A stretch of 64,000 nt of DNA from Candidatus Poribacteria bacterium (GCA_022819945.1 JAJEGI010000045.1:1-64000); one strand, 5' to 3'. Counted from the first letter of the stretch, positions 7,585 to 17,053 are shown. Notes: generated from the letters alone by a model not told the origin. Translations and numbers: made by a program.

Positions 7585-9720
7585 ATGTTTGGTTTGACTT
7601 TCTTAGCAACCTCTTTTGCAATAGCCGGTGCGATAGGAGCAACTATACCGCTCATTCTCCATCTATTGAATCGAGAACGGGCAAGACGATTGGTATTCAG
7701 TACTGTGCGTTTTATTCAGATGTCGCATCAGACCAACGTCCGTCGACATAAGTTAAAACGCCTGTTGCTGCTACTGATGCGTATTTTGATGTTAGTGTTG
7801 CTTGGTTTCGCATTTGCGCGCCCGTTTTTCGCCGCTGATCCGGAGATCACACAGAAAACAGGTGGGAAGCGAAACGCTGTTATTGTGCTTGATACGTCTT
7901 ATAGTATGCAATATGAAGGCGTTTTTGAGACCGCTAAAACGGAGGCGACCAAGATTCTTGATGGACTTGACGCATCCGATGCAGCCGGTCTCATCCTTTC
8001 GTCCGACAATGCCCGGGTTGTCGCACCACTCGGTTCGGAATTTTCACATATTCGGACTGCTTTGAACAGTGCAAAGACCACTTACGAACATACGGATTAC
8101 TTGGATGCACTGCAATCCGCAGATGAGATCCTCCAGCCGATTCCTATCGGTGAGAAACAGGTTTATCTCATCGGGGATCTGCAAAAGCGAGGTTGGGAGA
8201 ATTTCATTGAAACGGATAAGCTCAGCCCTGATGTCCAAATGCATTTTGTTGATGTGCGTGCTGAAGGTCCACAGAATCTGGCTATTACAGGTATTAGCGT
8301 ACCGCCTGTTGTACTAAAGGAACAGAAAGCCTCGCAGCTCGTCGCACGGGTCCGTAATTTTGGTGATGAAGCGGTCGAGAATCTTCAGGTACGCCTCTTT
8401 ATAGATGACAATATAATTGACACCGTTGAACTTGACATTGAGCCGGATGACCTCGCGGATGCCGTCTTCAAAGTTGAATTCCAGGACGAGGCAACGCATA
8501 CAGGTTGGGTTGAACTCACAGAGGATGCACTCGGTGTTGACAACAGACGGTATTTTACTTTACAAAGCCTACAGTCAATCAAAGTCCATGCGGTCTATAA
8601 TAGACCGCGGGCGAGTGGTCGTTATCAAACTGTGGAAACTTTTTTCATGAAAAAGGCGTTGGTATCAGAGAGTGATACCCTTGAGATCGATTTCACCGAA
8701 TCCGTTTCGGTACCTAATGCAGCCACACTTGCACGCGTAGATGTGCTTATCCTTGCCGATGTAGCGGAACTTTCTGCCGGTGAAGCCGAGCGTGTAAAGA
8801 CTTATGTCGCTGCTGGCGGTGGCTTGATTGTAACAGTGGGTGATAATGTAGATACTGATGTCTATAAACAGCGTCTTGGCGGTGAGACGGGATTGATGCC
8901 TTGCGACTTTGTCCAAGCAGTCGGTGATGCGTTTAATCGCGAACAATTCCGTGTACTTGCTACGGTAAAGTATGAACACCCGATTTTCGCACCCTTCAAA
9001 GAACCAAATCACGGTGATTTCGGTAAAGCGCGGTTTTACAGACTTTTTCAGGCAGTACCCACGAAAGATGCTACCATCATCGCGGCTTATGATGATGGTA
9101 GCCCTGCACTCCTTGAAAAACCTTATGGGAGTCTCGGACGTGTGCTCTGTTTTACCTCAACGATAGATAGAGAATGGAACGATCTACCAATTCGTGCTGT
9201 TTATCTGCCGTTCCTGCATGAGTCTATTAAGTATCTCGCGCTTAAAAGTGAAGGGACGACACCTGATTATCGTATTGGCGATAACGTTGAACTGAAGGTT
9301 CCTGAGGTTGAAACTGGGGACGTTACGAGTGATAGAACAATTGCCGTTTTCGACCCGAACAATGTCGAAACGCGCTTACAATCGGACGCGAATGTTCCAG
9401 GAGTTTCCGCACAAGGCAGCTTTTTTTACAATGACACCGCTGTGCCGGGTATTTACTCGGTCCATGTATCTGGCGCAGACGCGTACGCTTTCATCGTCAA
9501 TGTTGACACGACTGAATCTGACCTCGCAGCGCGTGATGTAGAGGAACTAACGAGTATGCTGAAAGGTACTGCGGAGGCATCAATTGAGGAGAAACCTGCG
9601 GCAGAACTCGTGGCGCAATACCGCGAAGATGTTGAGAAAAACCAAAGTGTATGGGTTTATCTCATGTTAACTGTCTTTGCCTTGGCGGTAGCAGAAATGT
9701 TTCTTGCGAACCGCGTATAA
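7585..9720 (+). CDS. BatA-like membrane protein with VWA domain
   Basis: This 711-residue protein opens with the double-transmembrane BatA N-terminal domain: a first helix at residues 5-25, LLNRERARRLVFSTVRFI, and a second helix LLMRILMLVLLGFAFARPFF. A VWA domain follows, with VIVLDTSYSMQYEG as its metal-site motif. The middle holds a CARDB-like beta domain around residues 225-315 and a GATase-like region near residues 390-500. A final helix lies at the extreme C-terminus (VYLMLTVFALAVAEMFL). This layout places most of the protein in the periplasm. With the preceding DUF58 gene it forms the usual Bat/MoxR-type module, lacking only the ATPase in this window. Confidence 0.88.
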   Translation: MFGLTFLATSFAIAGAIGATIPLILHLLNRERARRLVFSTVRFIQMSHQTNVRRHKLKRLLLLLMRILMLVLLGFAFARPFFAADPEITQKTGGKRNAVIVLDTSYSMQYEGVFETAKTEATKILDGLDASDAAGLILSSDNARVVAPLGSEFSHIRTALNSAKTTYEHTDYLDALQSADEILQPIPIGEKQVYLIGDLQKRGWENFIETDKLSPDVQMHFVDVRAEGPQNLAITGISVPPVVLKEQKASQLVARVRNFGDEAVENLQVRLFIDDNIIDTVELDIEPDDLADAVFKVEFQDEATHTGWVELTEDALGVDNRRYFTLQSLQSIKVHAVYNRPRASGRYQTVETFFMKKALVSESDTLEIDFTESVSVPNAATLARVDVLILADVAELSAGEAERVKTYVAAGGGLIVTVGDNVDTDVYKQRLGGETGLMPCDFVQAVGDAFNREQFRVLATVKYEHPIFAPFKEPNHGDFGKARFYRLFQAVPTKDATIIAAYDDGSPALLEKPYGSLGRVLCFTSTIDREWNDLPIRAVYLPFLHESIKYLALKSEGTTPDYRIGDNVELKVPEVETGDVTSDRTIAVFDPNNVETRLQSDANVPGVSAQGSFFYNDTAVPGIYSVHVSGADAYAFIVNVDTTESDLAARDVEELTSMLKGTAEASIEEKPAAELVAQYREDVEKNQSVWVYLMLTVFALAVAEMFLANRV

Positions 9721-9820
9721 GTTAACCTCTTGTGGCGTTCGATTGTGTTGTGGTGTCCACAGCCGCCCTGAATGCCACAACGCAGCCACTTATAACTGTT
9801 AACTGTTAACTAACAATTGT
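9721..9820. repeat. Dispersed 97-bp repeat, copy A
   Basis: This sequence is nearly identical to 12549-12645: both run from GTTAACC/GCTAACTTCTTGTGG through GTGTTGTGGTGTCCACAGCC to ACTGTTAACTGTTAACTAAC. Both copies lie directly upstream of a plus-strand gene start. The element contains TGTGG/CCACA arms that could form a hairpin. Confidence 0.8.
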
Positions 9821-9870
9821 TCCCCTGATAGCCGATAATTGAAGACTGAAAACTATTCCAAGGAGAAACT

Positions 9871-10791
9871 GTGAACTTTGAAGCAAGTCCACCGATTGAG
9901 GTGCCAAAAATCGTATCCGATGAGCAGACCCAGTTTTTTATAGACAATGGGTATCTCGTTGTCCCAGATCTGCTCTCTCTTGCTGAGATAGAGGAATTGC
10001 GACAGGACACCGTCACGATTGCAAAAGGGGGGCATCCGTGTGAAAATCTCCAACCGCTTCCTGAGGATATTAGTGATGCTGAGGTGATCAGTCGCATCCT
10101 TTGCATTCATCAACCGCATTTTATCAGTCCGATCATAGAGAAGTACGTCAAGCACCCGAAAATCTGCGGTATCTTGAGCCAAATCGCAGCGGCGCATCTT
10201 CCTCACTGGGATGGAAGTGTTAAGTGCATGCAGTCGATGCTTTTTGTCAAGCCCCCTAATTTTCAAGGTCAGGCGTGGCACCAGGACGAAATCTATATTC
10301 CGACCCGTGATCGTTCCTTAATCGGTGCTTGGATCGCGATGGACGATGCCACAGTAGAAAACGGGTGTCTATGGATTCTCCCGGGTTCTCATCGTCAAGG
10401 CTATCTCTATCCGCAAAAGTCTCATGAGAATCCTGATGAGTTCGATTTTGCGGAGGAGAGTTACGGCTTTGATGATACAGGTGAAGTGCCGGTTGAAGTT
10501 ACAACGGGGACGTTGGTTTTTTTCAACGGGTATTTGCTCCATCGGTCCCGTAAGAACCGTGGGAATACGTTTCGTCGGGTCTTGGTGAGCCACTACTGTA
10601 ACGCTTGGTCATTACTGCCTTGGTCGATTCAAGAAGGGGAACGTCCAGCGAGTGCCGATCGACGATGCATTATTCCGGTCTCTGGTGTTGATCCTTATGC
10701 CTGGAAAGGTTATGATGAATCACCGAAGCGGGTCTCTCTCCGGACATGCAAAGCCGTTCAAGAAATAGCGGAGGCATCAGATGCAAATTGA
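9871..10791 (+). CDS. Phytanoyl-CoA dioxygenase (PhyH) family oxygenase
   Basis: This 306-residue Fe(II)/2-oxoglutarate-dependent dioxygenase carries WHQDEIY, the HxD iron ligands, at about residue 135. It then has VENGCLWILPGSH and GTLVFFNGYLLHRSRKN, which provides the distal His, followed by a downstream Arg for 2-oxoglutarate. Family members hydroxylate diverse small molecules; the substrate here is unknown. The start is GTG at 9871, with AGGAG at 9861-9865 five bases upstream. The next small gene overlaps its end by 11 bases, indicating translational coupling. No signal peptide is present. Confidence 0.92.
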   Translation: MNFEASPPIEVPKIVSDEQTQFFIDNGYLVVPDLLSLAEIEELRQDTVTIAKGGHPCENLQPLPEDISDAEVISRILCIHQPHFISPIIEKYVKHPKICGILSQIAAAHLPHWDGSVKCMQSMLFVKPPNFQGQAWHQDEIYIPTRDRSLIGAWIAMDDATVENGCLWILPGSHRQGYLYPQKSHENPDEFDFAEESYGFDDTGEVPVEVTTGTLVFFNGYLLHRSRKNRGNTFRRVLVSHYCNAWSLLPWSIQEGERPASADRRCIIPVSGVDPYAWKGYDESPKRVSLRTCKAVQEIAEASDAN

Positions 10792-10984
10792 GAGTTTATC
10801 GGAACTCAAACAGGCATTAGAGACGCTGTTTTCTCGGATTGAGACAGGGGAGGATATACTGGAACAATTGGAGCGGATTAACGTGTTGCATCGAGAACTT
10901 CCAGCGACAGCCCCGAAAATGCTGCGCCACTATCTTGAACGGAAAAGTTACACAAAAGCGTTAGCGCTGCTTGAAACTTTGTAA
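10781..10984 (+). CDS. Small helical protein coupled to PhyH
   Basis: This 67-residue protein is not recognised. It is almost entirely predicted helix, starting [17 protein letters not shown] and ending [15 protein letters not shown]. It has no membrane segment and no cysteine. It overlaps the PhyH gene by 11 bases and has GGAGG about seven bases before its ATG, so it is probably translated and could be a partner of the oxygenase. Function unknown. Confidence 0.7.
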   Translation: MQIESLSELKQALETLFSRIETGEDILEQLERINVLHRELPATAPKMLRHYLERKSYTKALALLETL

Positions 10985-11085
10985 CAACTCTTTTAAATTA
11001 CCTTGCGGTTAAATCAAGCAAGTTGTTCCTGCAAGCACTTTTCTTAAATCCGTCCTCCATGATAAAAAGAGAAACACAAACGCAG

Positions 11086-11160
11086 CTTGGAACGAAGTGG
11101 AAAGCGGATATACGGAGGGAGACTTCAAGGAGCAACCGCCCTAACCGAACCGCAAGGAAA
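11086..11160 (+). repeat. Dispersed 83-bp-type repeat (diverged copy) upstream of rph
   Basis: It begins CTTGGAACGAAGTGGAAAGC and ends CCGAACCGCAAGGAAAT, matching in inverse orientation the two tandem copies at 36023-36189, with a variable centre. A long frame upstream of rph translates this repeat, which argues that the extension is not real protein. Confidence 0.75.
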
Positions 11161-11181
11161 TATGAAAAAATGAGGAGAAAG

Positions 11182-11940
11182 ATGGAGAGAACGGATGGAC
11201 GCCGGCCAGATGAGATGCGACCGGTTATGATCAAAAGACACTATATCAAACACGCAGAAGGTTCAGTTCTTGTGGCAACAGGCGATACCCGTATTATATG
11301 TACTGCCTCCGTTATTAACCAGCAGCCGCGTTTTATGCGCGACCAGCGGATCAAAAATAAAGGCTGGGTAACAGCCGAGTACTCTATGTTACCGCGTTCT
11401 ACCTCTCAACGGATGCAGCGCGAGATAACACGGGGCAGCGTCGGCGGCAGAACACAGGAGATTCAACGCTTGATCGGTCGTTCCTTGCGTGCTGCCGTGG
11501 ATTTGCACGCCTTAGAGGAGCAAACGATCTGGGTCGATTGTGATGTCATCCAAGCCGACGGTGGTACCCGCACTGCGTCAATTACAGGCGCATTTATCGC
11601 ACTCTGGGATGCTTGTCAGGAGCTCGTGAAAAGTAAGAGAATCGAAAACTTTCCTATCATTGATAACATTGCTGCAACAAGTGTCGGACTCGTCGACGGT
11701 GAGGCACTGTTGGACCTCTGTTACACTGAGGATTCAACAGCGGATGTTGATATGAATATCGTTATGACGGGGAGCGGAAAGTTTATAGAGATACAGGGCA
11801 CCGCAGAGGAGAAACCTTTTTCCCGGGATGATTACGATCAGATGTTAGATCTTGCTGTTGGGGGGATACAACAACTTATCCGACTGCAGAATCGGATGAT
11901 GTTGGAGAACTTAGATGAAGCTTGTATTGGCGACGCATAA
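11182..11940 (+). CDS. rph: Ribonuclease PH
   Basis: This 252-residue phosphorolytic 3'-5' exoribonuclease trims tRNA 3' ends. It begins [15 protein letters not shown], the standard family start. It contains [39 protein letters not shown] (phosphate site), [20 protein letters not shown] and [15 protein letters not shown]. The ATG at 11182 follows AGGAG; longer frames upstream would translate a dispersed repeat. It overlaps rdgB by 26 bases, the common rph-rdgB operon arrangement. Confidence 0.96.
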   Translation: MERTDGRRPDEMRPVMIKRHYIKHAEGSVLVATGDTRIICTASVINQQPRFMRDQRIKNKGWVTAEYSMLPRSTSQRMQREITRGSVGGRTQEIQRLIGRSLRAAVDLHALEEQTIWVDCDVIQADGGTRTASITGAFIALWDACQELVKSKRIENFPIIDNIAATSVGLVDGEALLDLCYTEDSTADVDMNIVMTGSGKFIEIQGTAEEKPFSRDDYDQMLDLAVGGIQQLIRLQNRMMLENLDEACIGDA

Positions 11941-12502
11941 CGAAGGTAAGGTACAGGAGCTCACGGAAATGCTCCGCAGCGGTGCAAACACCTTACAACA
12001 CATAGAGGTTATCTCCTTAAAAGCGTATCCCGATGCGCCGGAAGTCGTTGAGGATGGAAAAACGTATGGTGAGAACGCCGCTAAAAAAGCGTCTGTCATC
12101 GCTGAATGGACAGGTCACCTCGCGCTTGCTGATGATGCTGGATTAGAGGTGGACGCGCTCCACGGTGCCCCTGGTATTCATTCTAAACGCTGGGCAGGTG
12201 AAGATGCTACGGATGCTATCCGAATTGCGAAACTCCTCGAAGCACTTGAAGGGATCACGGATCGGCGCGCCCGTTTTGTCGCCGCAATTGCAGTTGTAAA
12301 CCCTGGTTCTGTTCCTAAAGGTGTGCTCGGTGTTTGTGAAGGATACATCACACACACACCTAAAGGAGAAAGCGGTTTCGGTTATGATCCGGTGTTTGTG
12401 CCAGACGGTTACGACCAGACCTTCGCAGAATTAGGAGAAGCCGTAAAAAATCAGATGAGTCATAGAGCCAAGGCGTTGCAGCAAGCACTCGCCTTGCTTT
12501 AG
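11915..12502 (+). CDS. rdgB: XTP/dITP pyrophosphatase (RdgB/HAM1 family)
   Basis: This 195-residue housecleaning nucleotidase hydrolyses inosine and xanthosine triphosphates to keep them out of DNA. It opens with [14 protein letters not shown] (substrate-binding THNxGK). It has [19 protein letters not shown] with the catalytic acidic pair, [12 protein letters not shown], and [10 protein letters not shown] at the end. Its length is normal. It is translationally coupled to rph by a 26-base overlap. Confidence 0.96.
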   Translation: MKLVLATHNEGKVQELTEMLRSGANTLQHIEVISLKAYPDAPEVVEDGKTYGENAAKKASVIAEWTGHLALADDAGLEVDALHGAPGIHSKRWAGEDATDAIRIAKLLEALEGITDRRARFVAAIAVVNPGSVPKGVLGVCEGYITHTPKGESGFGYDPVFVPDGYDQTFAELGEAVKNQMSHRAKALQQALALL

Positions 12503-12548
12503 TAGTTATAAGTTATAAGTTGTAAGTTATAAGTTGTAAGTTATAAGC
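12503..12548. repeat. Tandem AGTTATA/AGTTGTA heptads
   Basis: About six consecutive seven-base units (TAGTTATAAGTTATAAGTTG) follow the rdgB stop codon directly and lead into the 97-bp dispersed repeat. Confidence 0.75.
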
Positions 12549-12645
12549 TAACTTCTTGTGGCGTTCGATTGTGTTGTGGTGTCCACAGCCGCCCTGAATG
12601 CTACAACACAGTTACTTATAACTGTTAACTGTTAACTAACAATTA
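12549..12645. repeat. Dispersed 97-bp repeat, copy B
   Basis: This is a near-identical copy of 9721-9820, in the same orientation, ending just before the GAGGAG ribosome site of efp. Two copies only 2.8 kb apart could support recombination that removes rph-rdgB. Confidence 0.8.
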
Positions 12646-12656
12646 TTGAGGAGAAA

Positions 12657-13214
12657 ATGGCAGCACTTAACGATTTACGCAACGGGTTGGTTATCCGACT
12701 CAACAATACTATTTACACGATAGTCGATTGTCAACACGTGAAACCGGGGAAGGGCAGTGCCTTTGCACGGACAAAGATTAAACGTATCACCGATGGAGCA
12801 GTTCTGGATCGCACATTCCGATCCAATGAGACTATCGAAACCGTCCGGGTCATGGATCACAAGATGCAGTATATGTACCGGGATGGCGATGTTTTGTGGT
12901 TTATGGACAACGAATCATTTGAGCAACATACGCTTCCGTTGAATCTCATTGAAGAGAGTTTGAAGTTCCTCAAAGAGGGCGAAACTGTTACCGTCAAAAT
13001 GGACGGACAGGTACCGCTCGCCGTTGAACTCCCGAACTTCGTTGAGCTTCAAATCGTAGAGACTGATCCGGGGTTGCGGGGTGATACCGTCAGTGGTGGT
13101 TCCAAACGTGCTGTACTTGAGACAGGCGGGGTTGTTAACGTTCCACTATTTGTTCAAAACGAAACGCGTATCAAAGTTGACACGCGTACGGGAAAATACG
13201 TAGAAAGGATATAA
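12657..13214 (+). CDS. efp: Elongation factor P
   Basis: This 185-residue three-domain factor relieves ribosome stalling at polyproline stretches. It begins MAALNDLRNGLVIRLNNTIY. Domain I carries the modification loop HVKPGKGSAFARTK with Lys32 at the tip, the residue modified in other bacteria. The C-terminus has the EF-P signature region ETDPGLRGDT followed by ETGGVVNVPLFV. A good GAGGAG site lies just before the ATG. Modification enzymes are not visible in this window. Confidence 0.97.
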   Translation: MAALNDLRNGLVIRLNNTIYTIVDCQHVKPGKGSAFARTKIKRITDGAVLDRTFRSNETIETVRVMDHKMQYMYRDGDVLWFMDNESFEQHTLPLNLIEESLKFLKEGETVTVKMDGQVPLAVELPNFVELQIVETDPGLRGDTVSGGSKRAVLETGGVVNVPLFVQNETRIKVDTRTGKYVERI

Positions 13215-13318
13215 TAGTAACCAGTAACCAGTGGCCAGTACCCAGTTAAGAGACGTTCGGTTAACCTGACTTTTCTTTAACTGGTAACTGGTAACTGGTA
13301 ACTGGTAACTTGAAAAAG
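13215..13318. repeat. Heptad-type intergenic repeat array (copy 3)
   Basis: The efp-accB gap is AGTAACCAGTAACCAGTGGC on the left and repeated AACTGGTAACTGGTAACTGG on the right. The two halves are complementary and could form a long hairpin between the two genes. Confidence 0.8.
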
Positions 13319-13320
13319 AA

Positions 13321-13839
13321 ATGCGTCAAAACAGATCCAAGGATAAATCTGAATCCGCGGAACAAGACTACAGTGATGTCCTCGAGCTCGTTGAGCAGTT
13401 GGCACAGGTGCTTGAACGTGCTGACCTGACGGAAGTACGCATTCGGGACAACGAATTTGAAGTGCAAGTTTCCAGGGAACGACGGAGTTTGGTCGGATAT
13501 GAACAGCCGCCGCTGCAACGCATAGCGACAAGCGTCGCGACCGGAACACCACAGATACCTGTAGAAGACCAGGATGTGGAGGTAAGTGCACAAGCGGAGA
13601 ACGAATTCATCAATGCACCGATGCCCTCACGCTTCTACCGTTCCGCTACTCCTGAAGAACCACCTTTTGTAGAAATCGGGGATGTCGTTGCTACGGGTGA
13701 ACCCATGGCTGTCCTTGAAGTCATGAAGACTTACAATCCGGTGGAAGCTCCATTTAGTTGTGAGATACTGGAGATTCTCGTTGAAGATGGTGATGCGGTT
13801 GAGTATGCACAACCTCTGTTCCGAGTGAAGCAGACATAG
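13321..13839 (+). CDS. accB: Biotin carboxyl carrier protein of acetyl-CoA carboxylase
   Basis: This 172-residue carrier has an acidic helical N-terminal region (residues 15-55), a flexible linker and the biotinyl domain (residues 95-172). Biotin would attach to Lys136 in VLEVMKTYNP. Most BCCPs have MKM at this point, so MKT is a mild variation. The domain ends IEDGDAVEYAQPLF-like, as expected. It precedes accC in the same direction, the standard accBC pair for malonyl-CoA formation. Confidence 0.92.
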   Translation: MRQNRSKDKSESAEQDYSDVLELVEQLAQVLERADLTEVRIRDNEFEVQVSRERRSLVGYEQPPLQRIATSVATGTPQIPVEDQDVEVSAQAENEFINAPMPSRFYRSATPEEPPFVEIGDVVATGEPMAVLEVMKTYNPVEAPFSCEILEILVEDGDAVEYAQPLFRVKQT

Positions 13840-13974
13840 ACACCAAGGGAAGAAGTTTAAAAGTGTGCTAAAGTTACGAAGGCAACTCAGGTGGCTATGG
13901 CATCGAGTCAACTTTCTAACTTTACGGATTTGGGTACACCTGTAAACTTTCTTATCCTTTCTGAAATACGAAAT

Positions 13975-15339
13975 ATGATTAAAAAGATACTGGTAGCAAA
14001 TCGTGGTGAAATTGCTGTCCGCATTATCCGGGCATGTAAAGACATGGGGATTAAGACGGTGGCGATTTATTCAACCGCTGATAAAGATGCCCTGCACGTT
14101 GAACACGCTGACGAGGCGTACTGTATTGGTCCGGCACCCTCAACGGCGAGTTATCTCAAATACTCAAGCATAATTACCGTCGCGGATTACGCGAATGTCA
14201 ACGCGATTCACCCGGGAGCAGGCTTTCTCGCTGAAGATGCACAGTTTGCGGAGATGTGTGAAGCACACGAAATAAAGTTCATCGGCCCCTCTATTGAAAA
14301 TATTCGGACGATGGGGGACAAGGTGAAGGCACGCGAAACTGTCGCAAAAGCTGGCTTGAAACTTATACCGGGGAGCCAAGGCGGGAGACGGAAAAATAGC
14401 AAAAAAGGGACGGTTGATACCGCCGAAGATGCCGTGCAGCTCGCTGAGAAGATCGGGTACCCTGTCGGTATTAAAGCCGTTGCTGGTGGCGGTGGACGTG
14501 GCATCCGAATCGCAGAAAACCGTCCGAGCCTTTTTAACCTTTTTCATACCGCGAAAGCGGAGGGTGAAGCGGCTTTTGGCAACGGGGATGTCTATATTGA
14601 AAAATGGATTGAAGAGGCACGGCATATTGAAGTACAGATTTTAGGCGATACGCACGGCAATGTTGTCCATTTGGGTGAACGTGAATGTTCTATCCAGCGT
14701 AAGCAGCAGAAACTGCTCGAAGAAGCGCCTGCTACCTCAATTCCGTCTAAACTTCGTTCCGAAATCTGTAAAGCCGCCGCGAAAGCCGCAAAAGCGGTCG
14801 GTTACGTCAATGCTGGCACCATTGAGTTTGTTGTTGATAAGGATGAGAATTTCTATTTCCTTGAGATGAATACACGGATCCAAGTTGAGCACACTATCAC
14901 TGAAAGCATTACGGGTATGGATCTCGTTAAGGAGCAAATCCGGATCGCAATGGGAGAGCAGCTCGGATATAACCAATCTGATATCCAGATTCGGGGACAT
15001 GCTATTGAATGCAGAATTAATGCTGAAGATCCCGCAAATCAATTCATGCCTTCACCAGGACTCGTCACCGCCTACGATCCGCCCGGCGGTATCGGCGTTC
15101 GGGTTGACGGTTATATCTATACCGGTTATACCGTACCGCCGCACTACGATTCACTTGTAGCGAAACTTATCGCAACTGGCAAAGATCGAGAGGAGGCGAT
15201 TGCTCGGTTACGGCGCGCCTTGTCTGAGTTCAAAATTGAGGGCATCAAGACGACAGTTCCGCTCTATCAAGAGATTATTAATGATGAACGCTTTCGCAGC
15301 GGCGCGATTTTTACGGATTTCTTGGAAACATATTTTTAA
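13975..15339 (+). CDS. accC: Biotin carboxylase subunit of acetyl-CoA carboxylase
   Basis: This 454-residue ATP-grasp enzyme carboxylates biotin on AccB. It begins MIKKILVANRGEIAVRI. It carries the glycine-rich loop VAGGGGRGIRIAE, HIEVQILGDTHGN, ERECSIQRKQQKLLEEAPA and FLEMNTRIQVEHTITE with the catalytic residues; this last motif usually reads EHPVTE. The ATG at 13975 gives the family's normal length. A longer frame from 13891 would translate intergenic sequence rich in CAACTTTCTAACTTTACGG-type text. It is probably cotranscribed with accB. Confidence 0.95.
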   Translation: MIKKILVANRGEIAVRIIRACKDMGIKTVAIYSTADKDALHVEHADEAYCIGPAPSTASYLKYSSIITVADYANVNAIHPGAGFLAEDAQFAEMCEAHEIKFIGPSIENIRTMGDKVKARETVAKAGLKLIPGSQGGRRKNSKKGTVDTAEDAVQLAEKIGYPVGIKAVAGGGGRGIRIAENRPSLFNLFHTAKAEGEAAFGNGDVYIEKWIEEARHIEVQILGDTHGNVVHLGERECSIQRKQQKLLEEAPATSIPSKLRSEICKAAAKAAKAVGYVNAGTIEFVVDKDENFYFLEMNTRIQVEHTITESITGMDLVKEQIRIAMGEQLGYNQSDIQIRGHAIECRINAEDPANQFMPSPGLVTAYDPPGGIGVRVDGYIYTGYTVPPHYDSLVAKLIATGKDREEAIARLRRALSEFKIEGIKTTVPLYQEIINDERFRSGAIFTDFLETYF

Positions 15340-17053
15340 GTTTCCAGTTTCCAGTTTTCAGTTTCCAGTAAACGAGACTTCTTCACTGGTTACTGGTTAC
15401 TGGTTACTGGTTACTTCTTCTGTAGTATTCGCAATTTTTATCCTGACCTCCATTCCTGTCCATGCGGTTACCTTTACCGATGTCACAGATAAAGTCGGTA
15501 TCCATTTTCAGCATTCAAGTGGAACCCGTTCGAGTCTACTTCCAGAAGATATGGGGTCTGGCGCAGGTTTTGCTGATATAGACAACGATGGCGACATTGA
15601 TCTCTATATCGTCAACATCCCCCATCCATTTACGGAAGATGTCGGTCCCGACAGCAAAACAAATGTTCTCTATCGGAATAACGGCGATGGCACGTTTGCG
15701 GACATAACGCATACCGCCGGTGTTGGGCATCGTGGATACGGAATGGGATGTGTCTTCGCGGATTACGATGGAGACGGCAATATTGACCTCTATGTGACGA
15801 ATTACGGCGCGAACGTTCTCTATCGCAACAATGGCGACGGCACCTTTCGTGATGTGACGGAAACTGCTGGTGTCGGTTGTGAATTGTGGAGTACAGGTGC
15901 TGCCTTCGCAGATGTTGATGGCGACAACGATTTGGATCTCTACGTTTGCAACTATGTCACCTACGATTTGGATAAACTTGAGCAGATGCAGGAGGAATCC
16001 TTACAATCCGGTAAACCTGTACCGAGTGCCCTGAATCCACACGTCTTTGAGCCGCAAGATAACGTCTTCTACCGTAATAATGGGGATGGTACCTTTACGG
16101 ATGTAACCGCCGAAGTCGGCATAGCAGCACCCGGGGGCAGAAGTATGCAGGGCATCTTCAGCGACTTTGATAACGATAACGACTTGGATCTGTATGTTGC
16201 GAATGATACCTCTGTGAACTATACCTATCGTAATGACGGTAATGGCATTTTCACCGATGTCAGTAATGAATCGTGGGCGGCAGATTTTCGGGGTTCGATG
16301 GGACTCTCTGCTGGCGATTATGATGGCGATGGGGACATTGATCTCTTTATGAGCCATTGGGTCGATGAGGAGAATGCCCTTTACAGAAATCTCTTGAAAG
16401 AGGACGCGCCAAGTAAGCACATCAGGTTCGTTGATGAATCCTATTCTGCGATGCTGGCTGAGGTGGGTATCAAACAGATCGGATGGGGCACAGCACTTTT
16501 TGATTACGATAACGATGCCGATTTGGACATCTTCGTTACGAACGGCAGTACCTTCCAAGAACTGCAGAATCCGGAAGTACTTATTCCGCAAGTTGATGCA
16601 CTGTTCAGCAACAACGGCGATGGCACCTTCACCGATGTGAGCGAAAGCACTGGAATCACAGCACTACCTATCCGTGTCGGTCGTGGCGCGGCGTTTGGGG
16701 ATTACGACAACGATGGCGATGTCGATATTTTCATCGTCAACAATCACGCACCACCCACTTTATTGCGCAATGACGGCGGCAATCGCAACAATTGGCTGCA
16801 CGTCGAATTGGTTGGAACAGACGGGAACCGGAATGCTATCGGCGCGAAGATTCAACTCAAAACGGCAGATCGGACACAAATACGAGAGATTTACGCCGGG
16901 GACAGTTACATGTCCGCTAACAGTTTCGTTGTTGAATTCGGTATCGGAACCGCTACGCAGATTGAGACTTTGCGGGTTACATGGTTGAACGGAGGGACGC
17001 AAGCCCGGCATAACATACCCGCAAACCAGCGAATCCGTGTGACGCAAAAATAG
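15284..17053 (+). CDS. Secreted FG-GAP/ASPIC-UnbV repeat protein (start uncertain)
   Basis: This secreted beta-propeller protein has about eight FG-GAP/VCBS calcium-loop repeats of the type DxDxDGDxDLY, each paired with LYRNNGDGTF. It ends in an ASPIC/UnbV domain, NAIGAKIQLKTADR to RVTWLNGG. Related proteins resemble CRTAC1 and bind calcium and partners outside the cell. The only in-frame ATGs before the propeller are at 15281 and 15284, overlapping the accC end. From there the frame runs through a heptad array encoding LVTGYWLLVTS, then a hydrophobic stretch ending PVHA that looks like a signal peptide. A non-ATG start inside the array is equally possible. Confidence 0.85.
   Translation: MNAFAAARFLRISWKHIFKFPVSSFQFPVNETSSLVTGYWLLVTSSVVFAIFILTSIPVHAVTFTDVTDKVGIHFQHSSGTRSSLLPEDMGSGAGFADIDNDGDIDLYIVNIPHPFTEDVGPDSKTNVLYRNNGDGTFADITHTAGVGHRGYGMGCVFADYDGDGNIDLYVTNYGANVLYRNNGDGTFRDVTETAGVGCELWSTGAAFADVDGDNDLDLYVCNYVTYDLDKLEQMQEESLQSGKPVPSALNPHVFEPQDNVFYRNNGDGTFTDVTAEVGIAAPGGRSMQGIFSDFDNDNDLDLYVANDTSVNYTYRNDGNGIFTDVSNESWAADFRGSMGLSAGDYDGDGDIDLFMSHWVDEENALYRNLLKEDAPSKHIRFVDESYSAMLAEVGIKQIGWGTALFDYDNDADLDIFVTNGSTFQELQNPEVLIPQVDALFSNNGDGTFTDVSESTGITALPIRVGRGAAFGDYDNDGDVDIFIVNNHAPPTLLRNDGGNRNNWLHVELVGTDGNRNAIGAKIQLKTADRTQIREIYAGDSYMSANSFVVEFGIGTATQIETLRVTWLNGGTQARHNIPANQRIRVTQK
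15340..15414. repeat. Heptad array overlapping the 5' part of the FG-GAP gene
   Basis: Tandem TTTCCAGTTTCCAGTTTTCAG on the left and ACTGGTTACTGGTTACTGG on the right lie between the accC stop and the hydrophobic signal-peptide region. The array is open in the frame of the FG-GAP gene. Confidence 0.75.

Noticed and set aside
11023..11181. N-terminal extension of RNase PH
   Set aside because: It translates a dispersed repeat, and the family start [15 protein letters not shown] has its own ribosome site.
13891..13974. N-terminal extension of biotin carboxylase
   Set aside because: The family's conserved start MIKKILVANRGEIAV is at 13975; the extension is intergenic in character.
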